From contig NZ_FOFJ01000019.1 in the NCBI RefSeq assembly GCF_900110885.1, positions 1 to 64,000 on the forward strand: a DNA stretch of 64,000 nt, in the 5' to 3' direction. The position numbers were made by a program, and so were the translations under genes. The notes under the pieces were generated by a model. That model did not search any database, had not been told where the DNA came from, and worked only from the letters and a program-made list of their open reading frames with translations. Below, piece after piece: positions 27,178 to 41,454 of this stretch; the first letter of the stretch is position 1, and each line of letters begins with the position of its first letter. This DNA comes from Azotobacter beijerinckii. GTDB taxonomy: Bacteria > Pseudomonadota > Gammaproteobacteria > Pseudomonadales > Pseudomonadaceae.

Positions 27178-28227
27178 CTACAGCCGGCGCAGATGGCAGG
27201 TCACTTCCTCGCGATCGTGGTAGAGCTGCCGGCAGGCGATGGAGGCCTTCACGCCACGCGCCGCTAGGCCATCGCCGATGCGCTCGAGCAGGCGGCGCAC
27301 TTCGGCGTAACGCTGCTTCATCGGCAGCTTGAGGTTGACCACCGCCTCGCGGCAAAGCCCCTCGCCGAGCCAGGTCTCGATCAGTGCGGCCGTGCGGGCG
27401 GGCTTCTCGACGATGTCGCAGACCATCCAGTCGACCGGCCGGCGCGGGCGGAAGACGAAACCGTCGGATCGGACGTGCTCGACCAGCCCGGAATCCATCA
27501 GGCTCGGCGCCATCGGCCCGTTGTCCACCGCGGTCACCTTGATATGCCGGTTGACCAGCTGCCAGGTCCAGCCGCCGGGCGCGGCGCCGAGGTCCACGGC
27601 CGTCATCCCCGGCGCGAGGCGCAGGTCCCAGGCCTCGCGCGGGATGAACTGATGCCAGGCCTCCTCCAGCTTGAGGGTCGAACGGCTCGGTGCCGCGCGG
27701 GGAAACTTCAGGCGCGGAATGCCCATCGGCCAGGCGGCCGAGTTGTTCGCTTCGGCCAGGCCGAGGAAGACCTCGCGGCCGCTCTTGAAGGTCAGCAGCA
27801 AGCGCGGCTTGCGCGGATCGTCCTCCAACCGGCCGGCCTTGAGCAGCGCCTTGCGCAGCGGCACTTCGAACTTGCGGCAGAAGGTCGACAGCTCCTTGCC
27901 TTCGTTGGTGTCCAGCACTTCCAGCCAGAGACTGCCGCAGACCGGATAGTCGGCCAGCCGCTCGAGCAGGACGCCGATGCGCTCGCTTTCCGGCAGCTCG
28001 ACGAAATCGCCGCGCGCCCACTGGCGGGGAAAGATCAGCCCGGCGAAGCGCAGCCCGCGCATCAGCCGCTCGGCGCCGCCCGGCTCGCTGCAGACGAACT
28101 CGGCATGGGCGCTGTTCGGCCTGGCCCGGGCATAGCCGGCCACGTTCAGACGCCCGGCGTGTTCGCCGAACTCGGCGCAGACCTCGCCCTCGAAACCGGG
28201 ACGGCAATGCAACAACAGGCTGTTCAT
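27178..28227 (-). CDS. rlmM: 23S rRNA 2'-O-ribose methyltransferase (C2498)
   Basis: RlmM methylates the 2'-hydroxyl of C2498 in 23S rRNA with S-adenosylmethionine. The protein has an N-terminal THUMP-type region and a C-terminal Rossmann methyltransferase domain with [14 protein letters not shown] (about 211-224), plus the K-D-K-E tetrad segments around [10 protein letters not shown] and [10 protein letters not shown]. The ATG at 28227 ([11 protein letters not shown]) was chosen over an upstream in-frame start because this N-terminus and the 349-residue length match the family. Confidence 0.95.
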   Translation of the reverse strand: MNSLLLHCRPGFEGEVCAEFGEHAGRLNVAGYARARPNSAHAEFVCSEPGGAERLMRGLRFAGLIFPRQWARGDFVELPESERIGVLLERLADYPVCGSLWLEVLDTNEGKELSTFCRKFEVPLRKALLKAGRLEDDPRKPRLLLTFKSGREVFLGLAEANNSAAWPMGIPRLKFPRAAPSRSTLKLEEAWHQFIPREAWDLRLAPGMTAVDLGAAPGGWTWQLVNRHIKVTAVDNGPMAPSLMDSGLVEHVRSDGFVFRPRRPVDWMVCDIVEKPARTAALIETWLGEGLCREAVVNLKLPMKQRYAEVRRLLERIGDGLAARGVKASIACRQLYHDREEVTCHLRRL

Positions 28228-28406
28228 GGTCGGCATTTTTCCTCGAGAAATCCCAGCGCCTTCAGGGGCGCGCATGATAGCCAATTCGGCCGCCGCGGAC
28301 CTGCCCGGCAGTCCATTCGACTGGCAGGCCCCAGCCGACGGAACTAGCTTGAAGAATTACCCCCCCTCAAGAAGCCCGCTCCGCCGGACGCCCCGGAGAA
28401 ACGCCG

Positions 28407-31090
<2,684 letters not shown>

Positions 31091-31094
<4 letters not shown>

Positions 31095-31432
31095 AAACGC
31101 CAGACCGGCGTTCCCCTGAAACGGGCAGCCGGCTGCTGCGCCGGGTGGTCGGTAGGCCGATGGGTATCCCCTACCAGTTGCCCGGCGACCTCGGCAGAGG
31201 CCGGCACCCCCCATTGCGGGTTGGGTGCCCACTGGCGGTCACCGTCAGCACCGAGCACATCGGCACTCACGTGGATGAGACCCTTGGTTTTTTGCAGCTT
31301 CGCTGGCGTGCCTGTTACATCCGTACGCTCTCCCTCCGCGGCAACCGCGTTGAGTAGCAGCCAGCAACAGGCCATACCCATGACGAGCACAGCATGCCCC
31401 CCCTTCGTCCCGAAGATTGAATGCCAACCCAT
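31091..31432 (-). CDS. Hypothetical exported protein
   Basis: This is an uncertain 113-residue reading frame on the strand opposite acnA, beginning [13 protein letters not shown] hydrophobic stretch ([23 protein letters not shown]) resembles a signal peptide with a cut after AVAA. The rest has no recognised domain and ends FRGTPVWRF. No clear ribosome site was seen. Its stop overlaps the acnA stop by a few bases. It could be a real small secreted protein or chance coding at the edge of a gene-poor region. Confidence 0.35.
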
Positions 31433-32440
31433 AGCGCCTCCTGTCCATCGCTTTGCATGCCGTCTGGCTGAACCGAGACAGCAGTGAATCCATTCGACCG
31501 AGTGCCCCGCAGGCAAGAAGAAATCGCTCGACCATTCTGCGGAGACAGGCGGCTACCGAAGAGAGAGGCACGCGTCCCATATGCCAGCCTCAAGGTGAAC
31601 TCGCTAACCAATCAGCGCCGCCACGTCCGCAACCGTTGTCGAATGATCGGACGATGCCGCCGAGGTAAAAAGCCGGATGAAACAATCGCCCGCGCCCGGA
31701 AGTCGACTAACCGGATGAAACTGCCAAAAGCCAAAAGTCTGCGGCGGATAAAACATGACACGGCATCCGATTGCCTCCTTGCAATGAGGCAACCACTCGA
31801 TAAAACACTGGCCGCACTTGATATTGAAACGGGCACGGCCAAATCCCTTACCATCCCTCATTAAAATAAAAAGATATATCCAGCACAAAACAGCCCTAAT
31901 GATATATGCCGCAAAGTCATGGGCAATCCAACGCCGGCATCGATCCGCCGGAGACGACATGAATAGACATGAACCTCATCATCGCTGCCGGCATGCCTGC
32001 TCTGCAGATGGCGCAGGGCGCCCGCAGCCACACAGTGTCGGCACGTTGCGTCAGGCCAGCCCGGTACATGGCCACAACAGCACGGTCCGCCCACGTACTC
32101 TCGAATGTACCTGTCACTCAGGATAGCCGGAAGTTGCCATAGCAACATGCCATGAACTACTGACGAATCCCCGAATGCAATCGACCGTGAGTAATCAACG
32201 TGCCGACAACTACTCAACGCACTGAAATAGCATGGGCGTACTAAACGAAAATTCATCATCGCTACGAAATTACCCAAGCTACCCAAGCGGAACCATAGAC
32301 CTATTTGAGAATGATGGCCAGTCCACTCATGCTCATATCAGATAGCCATAAATGCTTGCTGACGAATGGATCGATCGAACAGTGCATAGTTGAACACTGG
32401 CAATACTGGACAGTGACCAACCAGACCCGGTCGAGAAAGA
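31433..32440. other. Low-GC, gene-poor region
   Basis: About 1 kb between acnA and the hydrolase gene has visibly lower GC than the rest of the window, most clearly from 31,680 to 32,440. The short reading frames in it look random (Arg/Cys/His-rich, without domains or ribosome sites). No transposase, tRNA, att-like repeat or clear promoter was recognised. It may be a decayed insertion or a region of transferred DNA. Confidence 0.5.
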
Positions 32441-33142
32441 TCAGCGATCCCGACCAGGGAGCTGCAGGAACCCTGCAACGGCATCCGCAGCCGCATCGAG
32501 ATGCCGTTCGTGGGTCATACCGGAAGCCTTGAGCGGTTTCAGGTCGTGGTCGGCCGCAGCCAGCCAGTACAGGCATATCGCCGCAGACAAGGGATACCCC
32601 ATAACCGTAGCCCGATTGCCCATGGCGTCCCGCTCTCCCTGAACGATCAGGGTCGGCGTTGCGGTCTCCGCCAGGTGGGCCGTCCTCGGACTGTCCATCT
32701 TGCCGGCAGGATGAAAGGGATAGCCCAGGCAGACGAGCGCATCGGTCTCCAGTTCGTCCGCCAGCAGACTTGCCATGCGCCCGCCCATGGACTTGCCGCC
32801 GATCGCCAAGGGGCCGGAGATCCGCTCGCGCAACAGGCCATAGGTTTCGCGCCAGCAGTCCAGCAAGCGGACCTGTGGGTCCGGGGGCCGCCTGCCAGCG
32901 CCATGCCGCCGTGCTGCCATATAAGGGAACTCGAATCGCACCACCGCAATCCCGCGGGCAGCAAGGCGCTCGGCCATGCTCGCCATGAACGCGCTATCCA
33001 TAGGTGCGCCGGCGCCATGGGCCAGAATCAGAGAGGCGCGAGGCGGAGAATCCAGGGGACGGTTCCATAGCCACTGCCCAATCTCATTAGCGCCCTGCGG
33101 GCATTGACCTAAGTCAATACAGACCCCCTGCCCATTCACCAT
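32441..33142 (-). CDS. Alpha/beta hydrolase, KANL3/Tex30-like family
   Basis: This 233-residue predicted serine hydrolase has an alpha/beta-fold core with the oxyanion strand ASLILAHGAGAPMDS (about 36-50) and the nucleophile elbow GGKSMGGRMAS (Ser near residue 119). ADHDLKP supplies a candidate catalytic His near 208. Members of this family are of unknown substrate. It is divergent from ccoNOQP. An Anr/FNR-type box lies inside codons 9-13, so either the box serves the divergent cco promoter or the true start is further downstream; no alternative ATG precedes the conserved core. Confidence 0.8.
   Translation of the reverse strand: MVNGQGVCIDLGQCPQGANEIGQWLWNRPLDSPPRASLILAHGAGAPMDSAFMASMAERLAARGIAVVRFEFPYMAARRHGAGRRPPDPQVRLLDCWRETYGLLRERISGPLAIGGKSMGGRMASLLADELETDALVCLGYPFHPAGKMDSPRTAHLAETATPTLIVQGERDAMGNRATVMGYPLSAAICLYWLAAADHDLKPLKASGMTHERHLDAAADAVAGFLQLPGRDR
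33104..33117 (+). promoter_or_regulatory. Anr/FNR-type box upstream of ccoN
   Basis: TTGAC-CTAA-GTCAA matches the FNR/Anr consensus TTGAT-N4-ATCAA with both half-sites changed symmetrically. If it acts at -41.5 on the rightward cco operon, the transcript would start near 33152, about 360 bases before the ccoN ATG. No other such box occurs in the gap. It lies inside the beginning of the divergent hydrolase gene. Confidence 0.65.
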
Positions 33143-34950
<1,808 letters not shown>

Positions 34951-34951
<1 letters not shown>

Positions 34952-35559
34952 TGAAGCACGAAGTACTCGAAAAGAACATTGGCCTGCTGGGCCTGTTCAT
35001 GGTCGCCGCCGTCAGCATCGGCGGCCTGACCCAGATCGTTCCGCTGTTCTTCCAGGACGTCGTCAACGAGCCGGTGGAGGGCATGAAGCCCTATACCGCC
35101 CTGCAGCTGGAGGGGCGCGACATCTATATCCGGGAAGGCTGCGTCAGTTGCCACTCGCAGATGGTTCGCCCGTTCCGCGCCGAAACCGAGCGTTACGGCC
35201 ACTACTCGGTTGCCGGCGAAAGCGTCTGGGACCACCCGTTCCTCTGGGGATCCAAGCGTACCGGCCCCGACCTGGCCCGCGTGGGCGGTCGCTACTCCGA
35301 CGAATGGCAGCGCGCGCACTTGATGAATCCGCGCAACGTGGTGCCGGAGTCGAAGATGCCCGCCTACCCCTGGCTGGTCGAGCACGAGCTGAACGGCATG
35401 CATACCGCCGGCAAGATGGAGGCCATGCGCACCCTCGGCGTGCCCTACACCGACGAAGACATCGCCGGCGCCAGGGAGGCCGTCAAGGGCAAAACCGAAC
35501 TGGATGCCCTGGTGGCCTACCTCCAGGTACTCGGCACCTCCATCAAAACCAAACGGTAA
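34951..35559 (+). CDS. ccoO: Cytochrome cbb3 oxidase subunit II (monohaem c)
   Basis: This is a 202-residue membrane-anchored cytochrome c subunit with an N-terminal membrane helix ([17 protein letters not shown]) and one haem c motif, CVSCH (in [15 protein letters not shown], about residues 64-68). A methionine in the C-terminal half (ESKMPAYPW) is the likely sixth ligand. It passes electrons from CcoP to CcoN. Translation is coupled to ccoN by a one-base overlap. Confidence 0.97.
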
Positions 35560-35565
35560 CGCATC

Positions 35566-35751
35566 ATGGATATCGGGACTCTTCGCGGGCTGGGCACCGC
35601 TCTGGTGCTGATCGCCTTCGTGGGAATGCTGATCTGGGTCTTCAGCAGCAAACGCCAAAAGGGCTTCGACGAAGCCGCCAATCTGCCCTTCGCCGATGAG
35701 CCCGAGTCCGGGAAGCGTGACGACAAAGCGTCTAGGAGCAAGAACGAATGA
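35566..35751 (+). CDS. ccoQ: Cytochrome cbb3 oxidase small subunit CcoQ
   Basis: This 61-residue single-helix membrane protein ([19 protein letters not shown]) has a charged C-terminal tail. CcoQ stabilises the association of CcoP with the CcoNO core. It sits 6 bp after ccoO, and its stop overlaps the ccoP start by four bases (ATGA). Confidence 0.93.
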   Translation: MDIGTLRGLGTALVLIAFVGMLIWVFSSKRQKGFDEAANLPFADEPESGKRDDKASRSKNE

Positions 35752-36677
35752 CTTCATTGACTTCATTCTGGAGTTCGTACATCACCCTGCTGACCCTCGG
35801 GACCATCGTCGCCGTTACCTTGCTGCTGTTCGCGACCCGCAAAGGCGAGCGCAAGGGCAGCACCGATCAGACCATGGGACACTCCTTCGACGGGATCGAG
35901 GAGTATGACAATCCGCTGCCCAAGTGGTGGTTCTGGTTGTTCCTTGGCACCGTGATCTTCGCGGTCGGCTACCTGGCCCTCTACCCGGGACTGGGCAACT
36001 GGAAAGGCGTGCTGCCTGGCTACGAAGAAGGCTGGACCGGCGTGAACCAGTACCGGAAGGAAATGGCCAAGGCCGAGAAGCAATACGGCCCGCTGTTCAA
36101 GAAATATGCCGCCATGCCGATCGAGGCACTCGCCAAGGACGAGCAGGCGCTGAAGATGGGCGGTCGCATCTTCGCCTCCACCTGCTCGGTGTGCCACGGC
36201 TCCGACGCCAAGGGCGCCCATGGCTTTCCCAACCTGACGGACAACGACTGGCTGTACGGCGGCGAACCGGCAACCATCGAGACCACCATCATGGAGGGCC
36301 GCAAGGCTGCCATGCCGGCCTGGCTTGAGGTGATCGGTGAAGACGGCATCAAGAACACCGCCGCCTACGTCCGCAGCCTGTCCGGCCTGAAGCAGGCGGA
36401 AGACGCCCGGGTCAACCTTGCCGAAGGCCAGAAGATCTTCCAATCCAACTGCGCGGTCTGCCACGGCCCCGAGGGCAAGGGTCAACATGCCATGGGGGCG
36501 CCCAACCTGACCGACAGCGTGTGGCTCTATGGCTCGAGCCTCGCCAACGTTCAGCAGACCCTGCGCTATGGACGCAACGGCAACATGCCGGCTCACAAGG
36601 AGTTCCTGGGCAACGACAAGGTCCACCTGGTAGCAGCGTACGTGTACAGCCTGTCGAACAAAGCCACGGGGAAATGA
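35748..36677 (+). CDS. ccoP: Cytochrome cbb3 oxidase subunit III (dihaem c)
   Basis: This 309-residue protein has two N-terminal membrane helices (residues about 7-25 and 58-78) and two haem c motifs, CSVCH (about 145) and CAVCH (about 230), each followed by an axial-ligand Met. It is the electron entry subunit of the cbb3 oxidase. The length is that of the two-helix pseudomonad form. A long stem-loop follows its stop codon before ccoG. Confidence 0.97.
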   Translation: MTSLTSFWSSYITLLTLGTIVAVTLLLFATRKGERKGSTDQTMGHSFDGIEEYDNPLPKWWFWLFLGTVIFAVGYLALYPGLGNWKGVLPGYEEGWTGVNQYRKEMAKAEKQYGPLFKKYAAMPIEALAKDEQALKMGGRIFASTCSVCHGSDAKGAHGFPNLTDNDWLYGGEPATIETTIMEGRKAAMPAWLEVIGEDGIKNTAAYVRSLSGLKQAEDARVNLAEGQKIFQSNCAVCHGPEGKGQHAMGAPNLTDSVWLYGSSLANVQQTLRYGRNGNMPAHKEFLGNDKVHLVAAYVYSLSNKATGK

Positions 36678-36681
36678 TCGC

Positions 36682-36712
36682 CTGCAGGAGCGACCAGCGG
36701 TCGCACCTGCAG
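36682..36712. repeat. REP-type stem-loop between ccoP and ccoG
   Basis: Arms CTGCAGG-A-GCGACC and GGTCGC-A-CCTGCAG pair over 14 positions with one A-A mismatch and a 3-base loop. The GGAGCGACC core resembles the GTAGGAGC-type REP sequences of Pseudomonas. There is no T-run, so it more likely protects the ccoNOQP mRNA end or partly separates it from ccoGHIS. Confidence 0.65.
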
Positions 36713-36806
36713 TCGACCCGCCAGGCTTACAATCTACCAAAAGGTAAACTGATTCCGGCCGATCCCGCATCGGCCGGATCACCCTCCAACGCCGTGGTAA
36801 GCATTG

Positions 36807-38219
36807 ATGAGCGAGCAAATTCCCGTTCGAGACGACACCCCAAGGGCCCAAGACAGCGACAGCGTCGACCTCTACGCCCAGAGCGAAAAAATCTACACCC
36901 GCGCCTTTACCGGCCTGTACCGCAACCTGCGGCGCGTCGGCGGCCTCGTGCTCTTCATACTCTTTTTCGGCACCGCCTGGCTGAGCTGGGATGGCCGCCA
37001 GGCCGTGTGGTGGGACCTGCCGGAGCGCAAGTTCTACATCTTCGGCGCCACCTTCTGGCCGCAGGACTTCATGCTGCTGTCCTGGCTGCTGATCATCTGC
37101 GCCTTCGGCCTGTTCTTCGTCACCGTCTTCGCCGGGCGCGTCTGGTGCGGCTACACCTGTCCGCAGAGCGTCTTCACCTGGGTCTACATGTGGGCGGAGA
37201 AGGTCACCGAAGGTGACCGCAACCAGCGCATGAAGCTGGACAAGGCCGCCATGAGCGGCCGGAAAGCCCTCCGCAAGATGGCCAAGCACGGTATCTGGCT
37301 GGGGGTCGCCCTGCTCACGGCGATCACCTTCGTCGGCTACTTCACCCCCATTCGCCAGCTGGTTCCAGATCTGCTGAGCCTCGCTGTCGGCGGCTGGGCC
37401 CTGTTCTGGATCGCTTTCTTCACCCTGGCCACTTATGGCAACGCCGGCTTCCTGCGGGAGCAGGTATGCATCTACATGTGTCCCTACGCCCGCTTCCAGA
37501 GCGTGATGTTCGACAAGGACACGCTGATCGTCTCCTACGATCCGACCCGCGGCGAAAAACGCGGCCCGCGCAAGAAAGGCATCGACTACCGAGCCCGGGG
37601 CCTGGGTGACTGCATCGATTGCACCCTGTGCGTCCAGGTCTGCCCCACCGGCATCGACATCCGCGACGGCCTGCAGTTCGAGTGCATCGGCTGTGCCGCC
37701 TGCGTCGACGCCTGCGACTCCATCATGGAGAAGATGAGCTACCCCAAGGGGCTGATCAGCTACACCACCGAACACAACCTGTCCGGCCAGGAAACCCACC
37801 TGCTGCGTCCGCGCCTGATCGGCTACGCCATCGCCCTGATCGCCATGATCGGCCTGTTCGGTTACGCCCTGTCCGCCCGCTCGCTGGTCGAGCTGGACGT
37901 GCTGAAGGACCGGGTACTCTTCCGCGAGAATAGCGAGGGACGCATCGAGAACGTCTATACCCTGAAAATCATGAACAAGGCCCAGCGCGACCTCACCTTC
38001 GTGATCGACGCGGCGGGCCTGGACGGTCTGATCTACGAAGGCCAGCGCGAAGTGAAGGCCGCTGCAGGCGAAATCCTGTCGCTCCCGGTGGAGCTGTCCA
38101 TCGACCCGGAGAAGCTGCCCTCCAGCACCAACGAGATCGTTTTCAAGGTACAGTCCGCGGACGATCCGAGCATTCACCAAGACGCCGAAAGCCGCTTCAC
38201 CGGCCCCAGCGTCCGCTAG
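36807..38219 (+). CDS. ccoG: Cytochrome c oxidase assembly protein CcoG (RdxA/FixG)
   Basis: This 470-residue membrane protein has about five helices and an internal dicluster ferredoxin domain (CIDCTLCVQVCPTGID near 272-287 and CIGCAACVDACDSIM near 295-309). A further GYTCPQSVFTW motif lies in the membrane part and an Ig-like CcoG domain at the C-terminus. CcoG reduces Cu(II) to Cu(I) for cbb3 assembly. The ATG at 36807 is preferred to an adjacent TTG. It is first of ccoGHIS, 129 bp after ccoP. Confidence 0.96.
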   Translation: MSEQIPVRDDTPRAQDSDSVDLYAQSEKIYTRAFTGLYRNLRRVGGLVLFILFFGTAWLSWDGRQAVWWDLPERKFYIFGATFWPQDFMLLSWLLIICAFGLFFVTVFAGRVWCGYTCPQSVFTWVYMWAEKVTEGDRNQRMKLDKAAMSGRKALRKMAKHGIWLGVALLTAITFVGYFTPIRQLVPDLLSLAVGGWALFWIAFFTLATYGNAGFLREQVCIYMCPYARFQSVMFDKDTLIVSYDPTRGEKRGPRKKGIDYRARGLGDCIDCTLCVQVCPTGIDIRDGLQFECIGCAACVDACDSIMEKMSYPKGLISYTTEHNLSGQETHLLRPRLIGYAIALIAMIGLFGYALSARSLVELDVLKDRVLFRENSEGRIENVYTLKIMNKAQRDLTFVIDAAGLDGLIYEGQREVKAAAGEILSLPVELSIDPEKLPSSTNEIVFKVQSADDPSIHQDAESRFTGPSVR

Positions 38220-38231
38220 CCAAGGTAACGC

Positions 38232-38735
38232 ATGTACTCGACAAACAGCGAAATCAGCCGGTGGTACACGCAGTTCTGGGCCTGGTTCGTCATCGCGCTC
38301 CTCCTCTGCTCGGTGGTTCTGGGGACCAGCCTGCTGGTGATTTCCATCCGCGAGGCGGACAGCCTGGTGGTGGACAACTACTACGATGCCGGCAAGGGCA
38401 TCAACACCTCGCTGGAGCGGGAACACCTCGCTCGTCGCCTGGGCATGCGGGCCCGGCTCGTGCTCCATGAAGAGAGCGGTGTCGCCGAGATCCACTTGAC
38501 CGGCAACAGCCGCCCTCCTCAGTTGCTCCTCAACCTGGTCTCCCCGACCCAGCGGGACAAGGACCGGCGCATCGTGCTGCAGCCGCAGACCGGGGAACTC
38601 TATCGGGGACAGATGCAGGACCCGGTGCAGGGACGCCGCTTCGTCGAGATCCTCGGCCAGGAAGGCGGACAGGACTGGCGCCTGTTCGAGGAGAGAACCC
38701 TCGAATCCGGCGTCCCCTCCGAGCTGGGCAACTAA
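38232..38735 (+). CDS. ccoH: cbb3 oxidase assembly protein CcoH (FixH family)
   Basis: This 167-residue protein has one N-terminal membrane helix ([21 protein letters not shown], residues about 17-37) and a periplasmic domain beginning with the FixH signature [13 protein letters not shown]. It associates with the maturing cbb3 oxidase and is needed for its stability. It lies 12 bp after ccoG. Confidence 0.93.
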   Translation: MYSTNSEISRWYTQFWAWFVIALLLCSVVLGTSLLVISIREADSLVVDNYYDAGKGINTSLEREHLARRLGMRARLVLHEESGVAEIHLTGNSRPPQLLLNLVSPTQRDKDRRIVLQPQTGELYRGQMQDPVQGRRFVEILGQEGGQDWRLFEERTLESGVPSELGN

Positions 38736-38813
38736 GCCGATGCGACGGCAGACACCTGCCGTCGCATCGGCCGCGACCCGGCATCCCACCCTGCAGCTCG
38801 GCGACCTCCGTCC

Positions 38814-41216
38814 ATGGCCAGCCTCACCTCCTGCTACCACTGCGGCCTGCCGGTTCCTGCCGGCAGCCGCTTCCAGGCCCACGTACTGGGCGAACCCCGC
38901 GAGATGTGCTGCCCCGGTTGCCAGGCCGTGGCCGAAGCGATCGTTGCCGGCGGCCTGGAGAGCTACTACAGGCACCGCAGCGAGAACGCCGCCAACCCCG
39001 AGGCCCTGCCCCAGGCGCTCAGCGAGGAGCTGGCACTCTATGATCGCGCTGACGTTCAGCAGCCCTTCGTCCAGCACGAGGGCGAGCTGGCCAGTACCTG
39101 CCTGCTGATCGAGGGCGTCAGCTGCGCTGCCTGCGGCTGGCTGATCGAGAAGCACCTGCGCAGCCTGGACGGCGTTGTCGAGGCCACCTTCAACCTCTCC
39201 AACCACCGCCTGCACGTCCGCTGGAAGGATAGCCAGGTGCCCCTCAGCAACCTGCTCGAAGCACTGCGCCGGATCGGCTACGCCGCCCACCCCTATCAGC
39301 CGGACCGGGCCGCCGAGCAGTTGGCCCGGGAAAACCGCCGTGCGCTGAGACAGCTGGGCGTCGCCGGCCTGCTGTGGTTCCAGGTGATGATGGCCACCAT
39401 GGCCACCTGGCCGGAGTTCAACCTCGACCTCTCGGCGGGAATGGACAAGCTCCTCCGCTGGGTCAGCCTGATCCTCACCACCCCCATCGTCTTCTACAGC
39501 AGCGTCGACTTCTTCAAGGGAGCCTGGCGCGACCTGCGCACGCGCCACCTGACCATGGACGTGTCCGTCAGCCTGGCGATCGGCGGCGCCTATGCGGCCG
39601 GCATCTGGTCGACCCTGACCGGCCAGGGAGAACTCTATTTCGACGCCGCCGGCATGTTCGCCCTGTTTCTTCTCGCCGGGCGCTTTCTCGAGCGCCGAGC
39701 TCGCGAGCGCACCGCCGCGGCCACCGCGCAACTGGTCAACCTGCTGCCGCCCTCCTGCCTGCGTCTCGATCATGAAGGACGCAGCGAACGCATCCTGCTC
39801 AGGGAACTCGGAGTGGGCGACCGCGTGCTGGTGCCACCGGGCAACCTGCTGCCGGCTGACGGCCGTATCATCGCAGGGCAGTCCAGCGTCGACGAGTCGC
39901 TGCTGACCGGCGAATATCTGCCGCACCCCTGCGCCCCGGGCGACACCGTCACCGCCGGAACACTGAACGTGGAAGGCCCGCTGACCATCGAGGTCCAGGC
40001 ATTGGGCGACGATACCCGCCTCTCGGCGATCGTTCGCCTGCTCGAGCGCGCCCAGGCCGACAAACCCAGGCTCGCCGAACTGGCCGACCGGGTGGCGCAG
40101 TGGTTCCTGCTCGCCGTGCTGGGCGTGGCCACGCTGGTCGGCCTGATCTGGTGGCAGATCGATGCGGAGCGGGCCTTCTGGGTCGTACTCGCCCTGCTCG
40201 TCGCCACCTGTCCTTGCGCCCTGTCGCTGGCCACCCCCACGGCCCTCACCGCGGCCACCGGCAACCTGCACAGGCTGGGCCTGCTGCTGACCCGCGGGCA
40301 CGTGCTGGAAGGTCTGAACGGTATCGACACGGTGGTCTTCGACAAGACCGGCACCCTCACCGAAGGACGCCTGACCCTGCGCGAGGTGCATCCTCTGCGC
40401 GAACTGGACGGCAACGCCTGCCTGGCGCTGGCCGCCGCGCTGGAAAACCGCTCCGAACACCCGATCGCCCGCGCCTTCGGCCGCGCGCCCCAGGCGGCCG
40501 AACGGGTCGACAGCACGCCGGGGAAAGGTCTGGAAGGGCTCGTCCAAGGCCGGAACCTGCGCATCGGCCAGCCTGCCTTCGTCGCCACGCTCTATGGCCA
40601 GCCGGCACCGCCGATTCCCGGCGAGCAGGGCCAATGGCTGCTGCTGGGCGACCGACAGGGAGCACTGGCCTGGCTGGTGCTCGACGACCGCCTGCGCGAA
40701 GATGCTCCCGCCCTGCTCGAGGCCTGCCGCGCACGCGGCTGGCGGACCCTGCTGCTCTCGGGCGACAGCTCGCCGATGGTCGCCGAAGTGGCCCAGCGGC
40801 TGGGTATCGACGATGCCCGAGGCGGCCTGACGCCGGATGCCAAGCTCGCCGTGCTCAGGCAGTTGCACGCACAAGGGCATCGCGTCCTGATGCTCGGCGA
40901 CGGGGTGAACGACGTTCCGGTGCTGGCCGGCGCGGACATCAGCGTGGCGATGGGCTCGGCCACCGACTTGGCGAAGACCAGTGCCGATGCCATCCTGCTC
41001 TCCAATCGCCTGGACACGCTGGTACAGGCCTTCGCCCTCGCCCGCCGCACCCGCCGCATCATCATCGAGAACCTGGCCTGGGCCGGCCTGTACAATGGCC
41101 TGGTTCTGCCCTTTGCCGCCCTCGGCTGGATCACCCCGCTCTGGGCCGTGATCGGGATGTCGCTGAGCTCCCTGCTGGTGGTTCTGAACGCTCTGCGGCT
41201 GACCCGCGGCGCCTGA
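38814..41216 (+). CDS. ccoI: Copper-translocating P-type ATPase CcoI/FixI
   Basis: This 800-residue P1B-type ATPase exports Cu(I) across the inner membrane for delivery to CcoN. Domains in order: a Cys-rich N-terminus (SCYHCGLP and CCPGCQAV, residues 6-36), a heavy-metal-associated domain with GVSCAACG (about 99-106), eight membrane helices with the CPC motif (CPCALSLATP, about 465), the phosphorylation site DKTGTLTEG (about 507), SEHP and GDGVNDVPVL (about 695). Its place between ccoH and ccoS marks it as the FixI/CcoI type rather than a copper-detoxifying CopA. Confidence 0.96.
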   Translation: MASLTSCYHCGLPVPAGSRFQAHVLGEPREMCCPGCQAVAEAIVAGGLESYYRHRSENAANPEALPQALSEELALYDRADVQQPFVQHEGELASTCLLIEGVSCAACGWLIEKHLRSLDGVVEATFNLSNHRLHVRWKDSQVPLSNLLEALRRIGYAAHPYQPDRAAEQLARENRRALRQLGVAGLLWFQVMMATMATWPEFNLDLSAGMDKLLRWVSLILTTPIVFYSSVDFFKGAWRDLRTRHLTMDVSVSLAIGGAYAAGIWSTLTGQGELYFDAAGMFALFLLAGRFLERRARERTAAATAQLVNLLPPSCLRLDHEGRSERILLRELGVGDRVLVPPGNLLPADGRIIAGQSSVDESLLTGEYLPHPCAPGDTVTAGTLNVEGPLTIEVQALGDDTRLSAIVRLLERAQADKPRLAELADRVAQWFLLAVLGVATLVGLIWWQIDAERAFWVVLALLVATCPCALSLATPTALTAATGNLHRLGLLLTRGHVLEGLNGIDTVVFDKTGTLTEGRLTLREVHPLRELDGNACLALAAALENRSEHPIARAFGRAPQAAERVDSTPGKGLEGLVQGRNLRIGQPAFVATLYGQPAPPIPGEQGQWLLLGDRQGALAWLVLDDRLREDAPALLEACRARGWRTLLLSGDSSPMVAEVAQRLGIDDARGGLTPDAKLAVLRQLHAQGHRVLMLGDGVNDVPVLAGADISVAMGSATDLAKTSADAILLSNRLDTLVQAFALARRTRRIIIENLAWAGLYNGLVLPFAALGWITPLWAVIGMSLSSLLVVLNALRLTRGA

Positions 41217-41241
41217 GCCGCCGCAAGACAGGAGCACGTAT

Positions 41242-41454
41242 ATGGCTGCGCTCTATGTAATGATCCCGGTCGCCCTGGTCGTGGTCGCCCTGGCCATCTG
41301 GCTGCTTTTCTGGGCCATCGACAATGGCCAGTACGACGACCTCGACAGTCCGGCCCACAATATCCTCTTCGACGACGAGGACCCCTCGCACAAGGCCGGG
41401 CAGGCCGAAGCCGAGACCCCAACCAAGCGGGACGAGGAACCCCCACGTGCCTGA
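41242..41454 (+). CDS. ccoS: cbb3 oxidase assembly protein CcoS
   Basis: This 70-residue single-helix protein begins MAALYVMIPVALVVVALAIW and continues FWAIDNGQYDDLDSPAHNILFDD, the CcoS hallmark. It is required for cofactor insertion into cbb3 oxidase. Its last 8 bp overlap the GTG start of the next gene, so the two are coupled. Confidence 0.95.
   Translation: MAALYVMIPVALVVVALAIWLLFWAIDNGQYDDLDSPAHNILFDDEDPSHKAGQAEAETPTKRDEEPPRA

Noticed and set aside
31861-32286. 141-codon minus-strand frame in the low-GC region
   Set aside because: Cys/His/Arg-rich, with no ribosome site, signal peptide or recognised family. It could not be supported as a gene.
35763-41237. Open frame of 1824 codons on the minus strand opposite the cco cluster
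   Set aside because: It runs antisense to ccoP, ccoG, ccoH and ccoI, which have clear motifs. The translation is Gln/His/Gly/Val-rich low-complexity sequence without domains, a by-product of high GC codon use.
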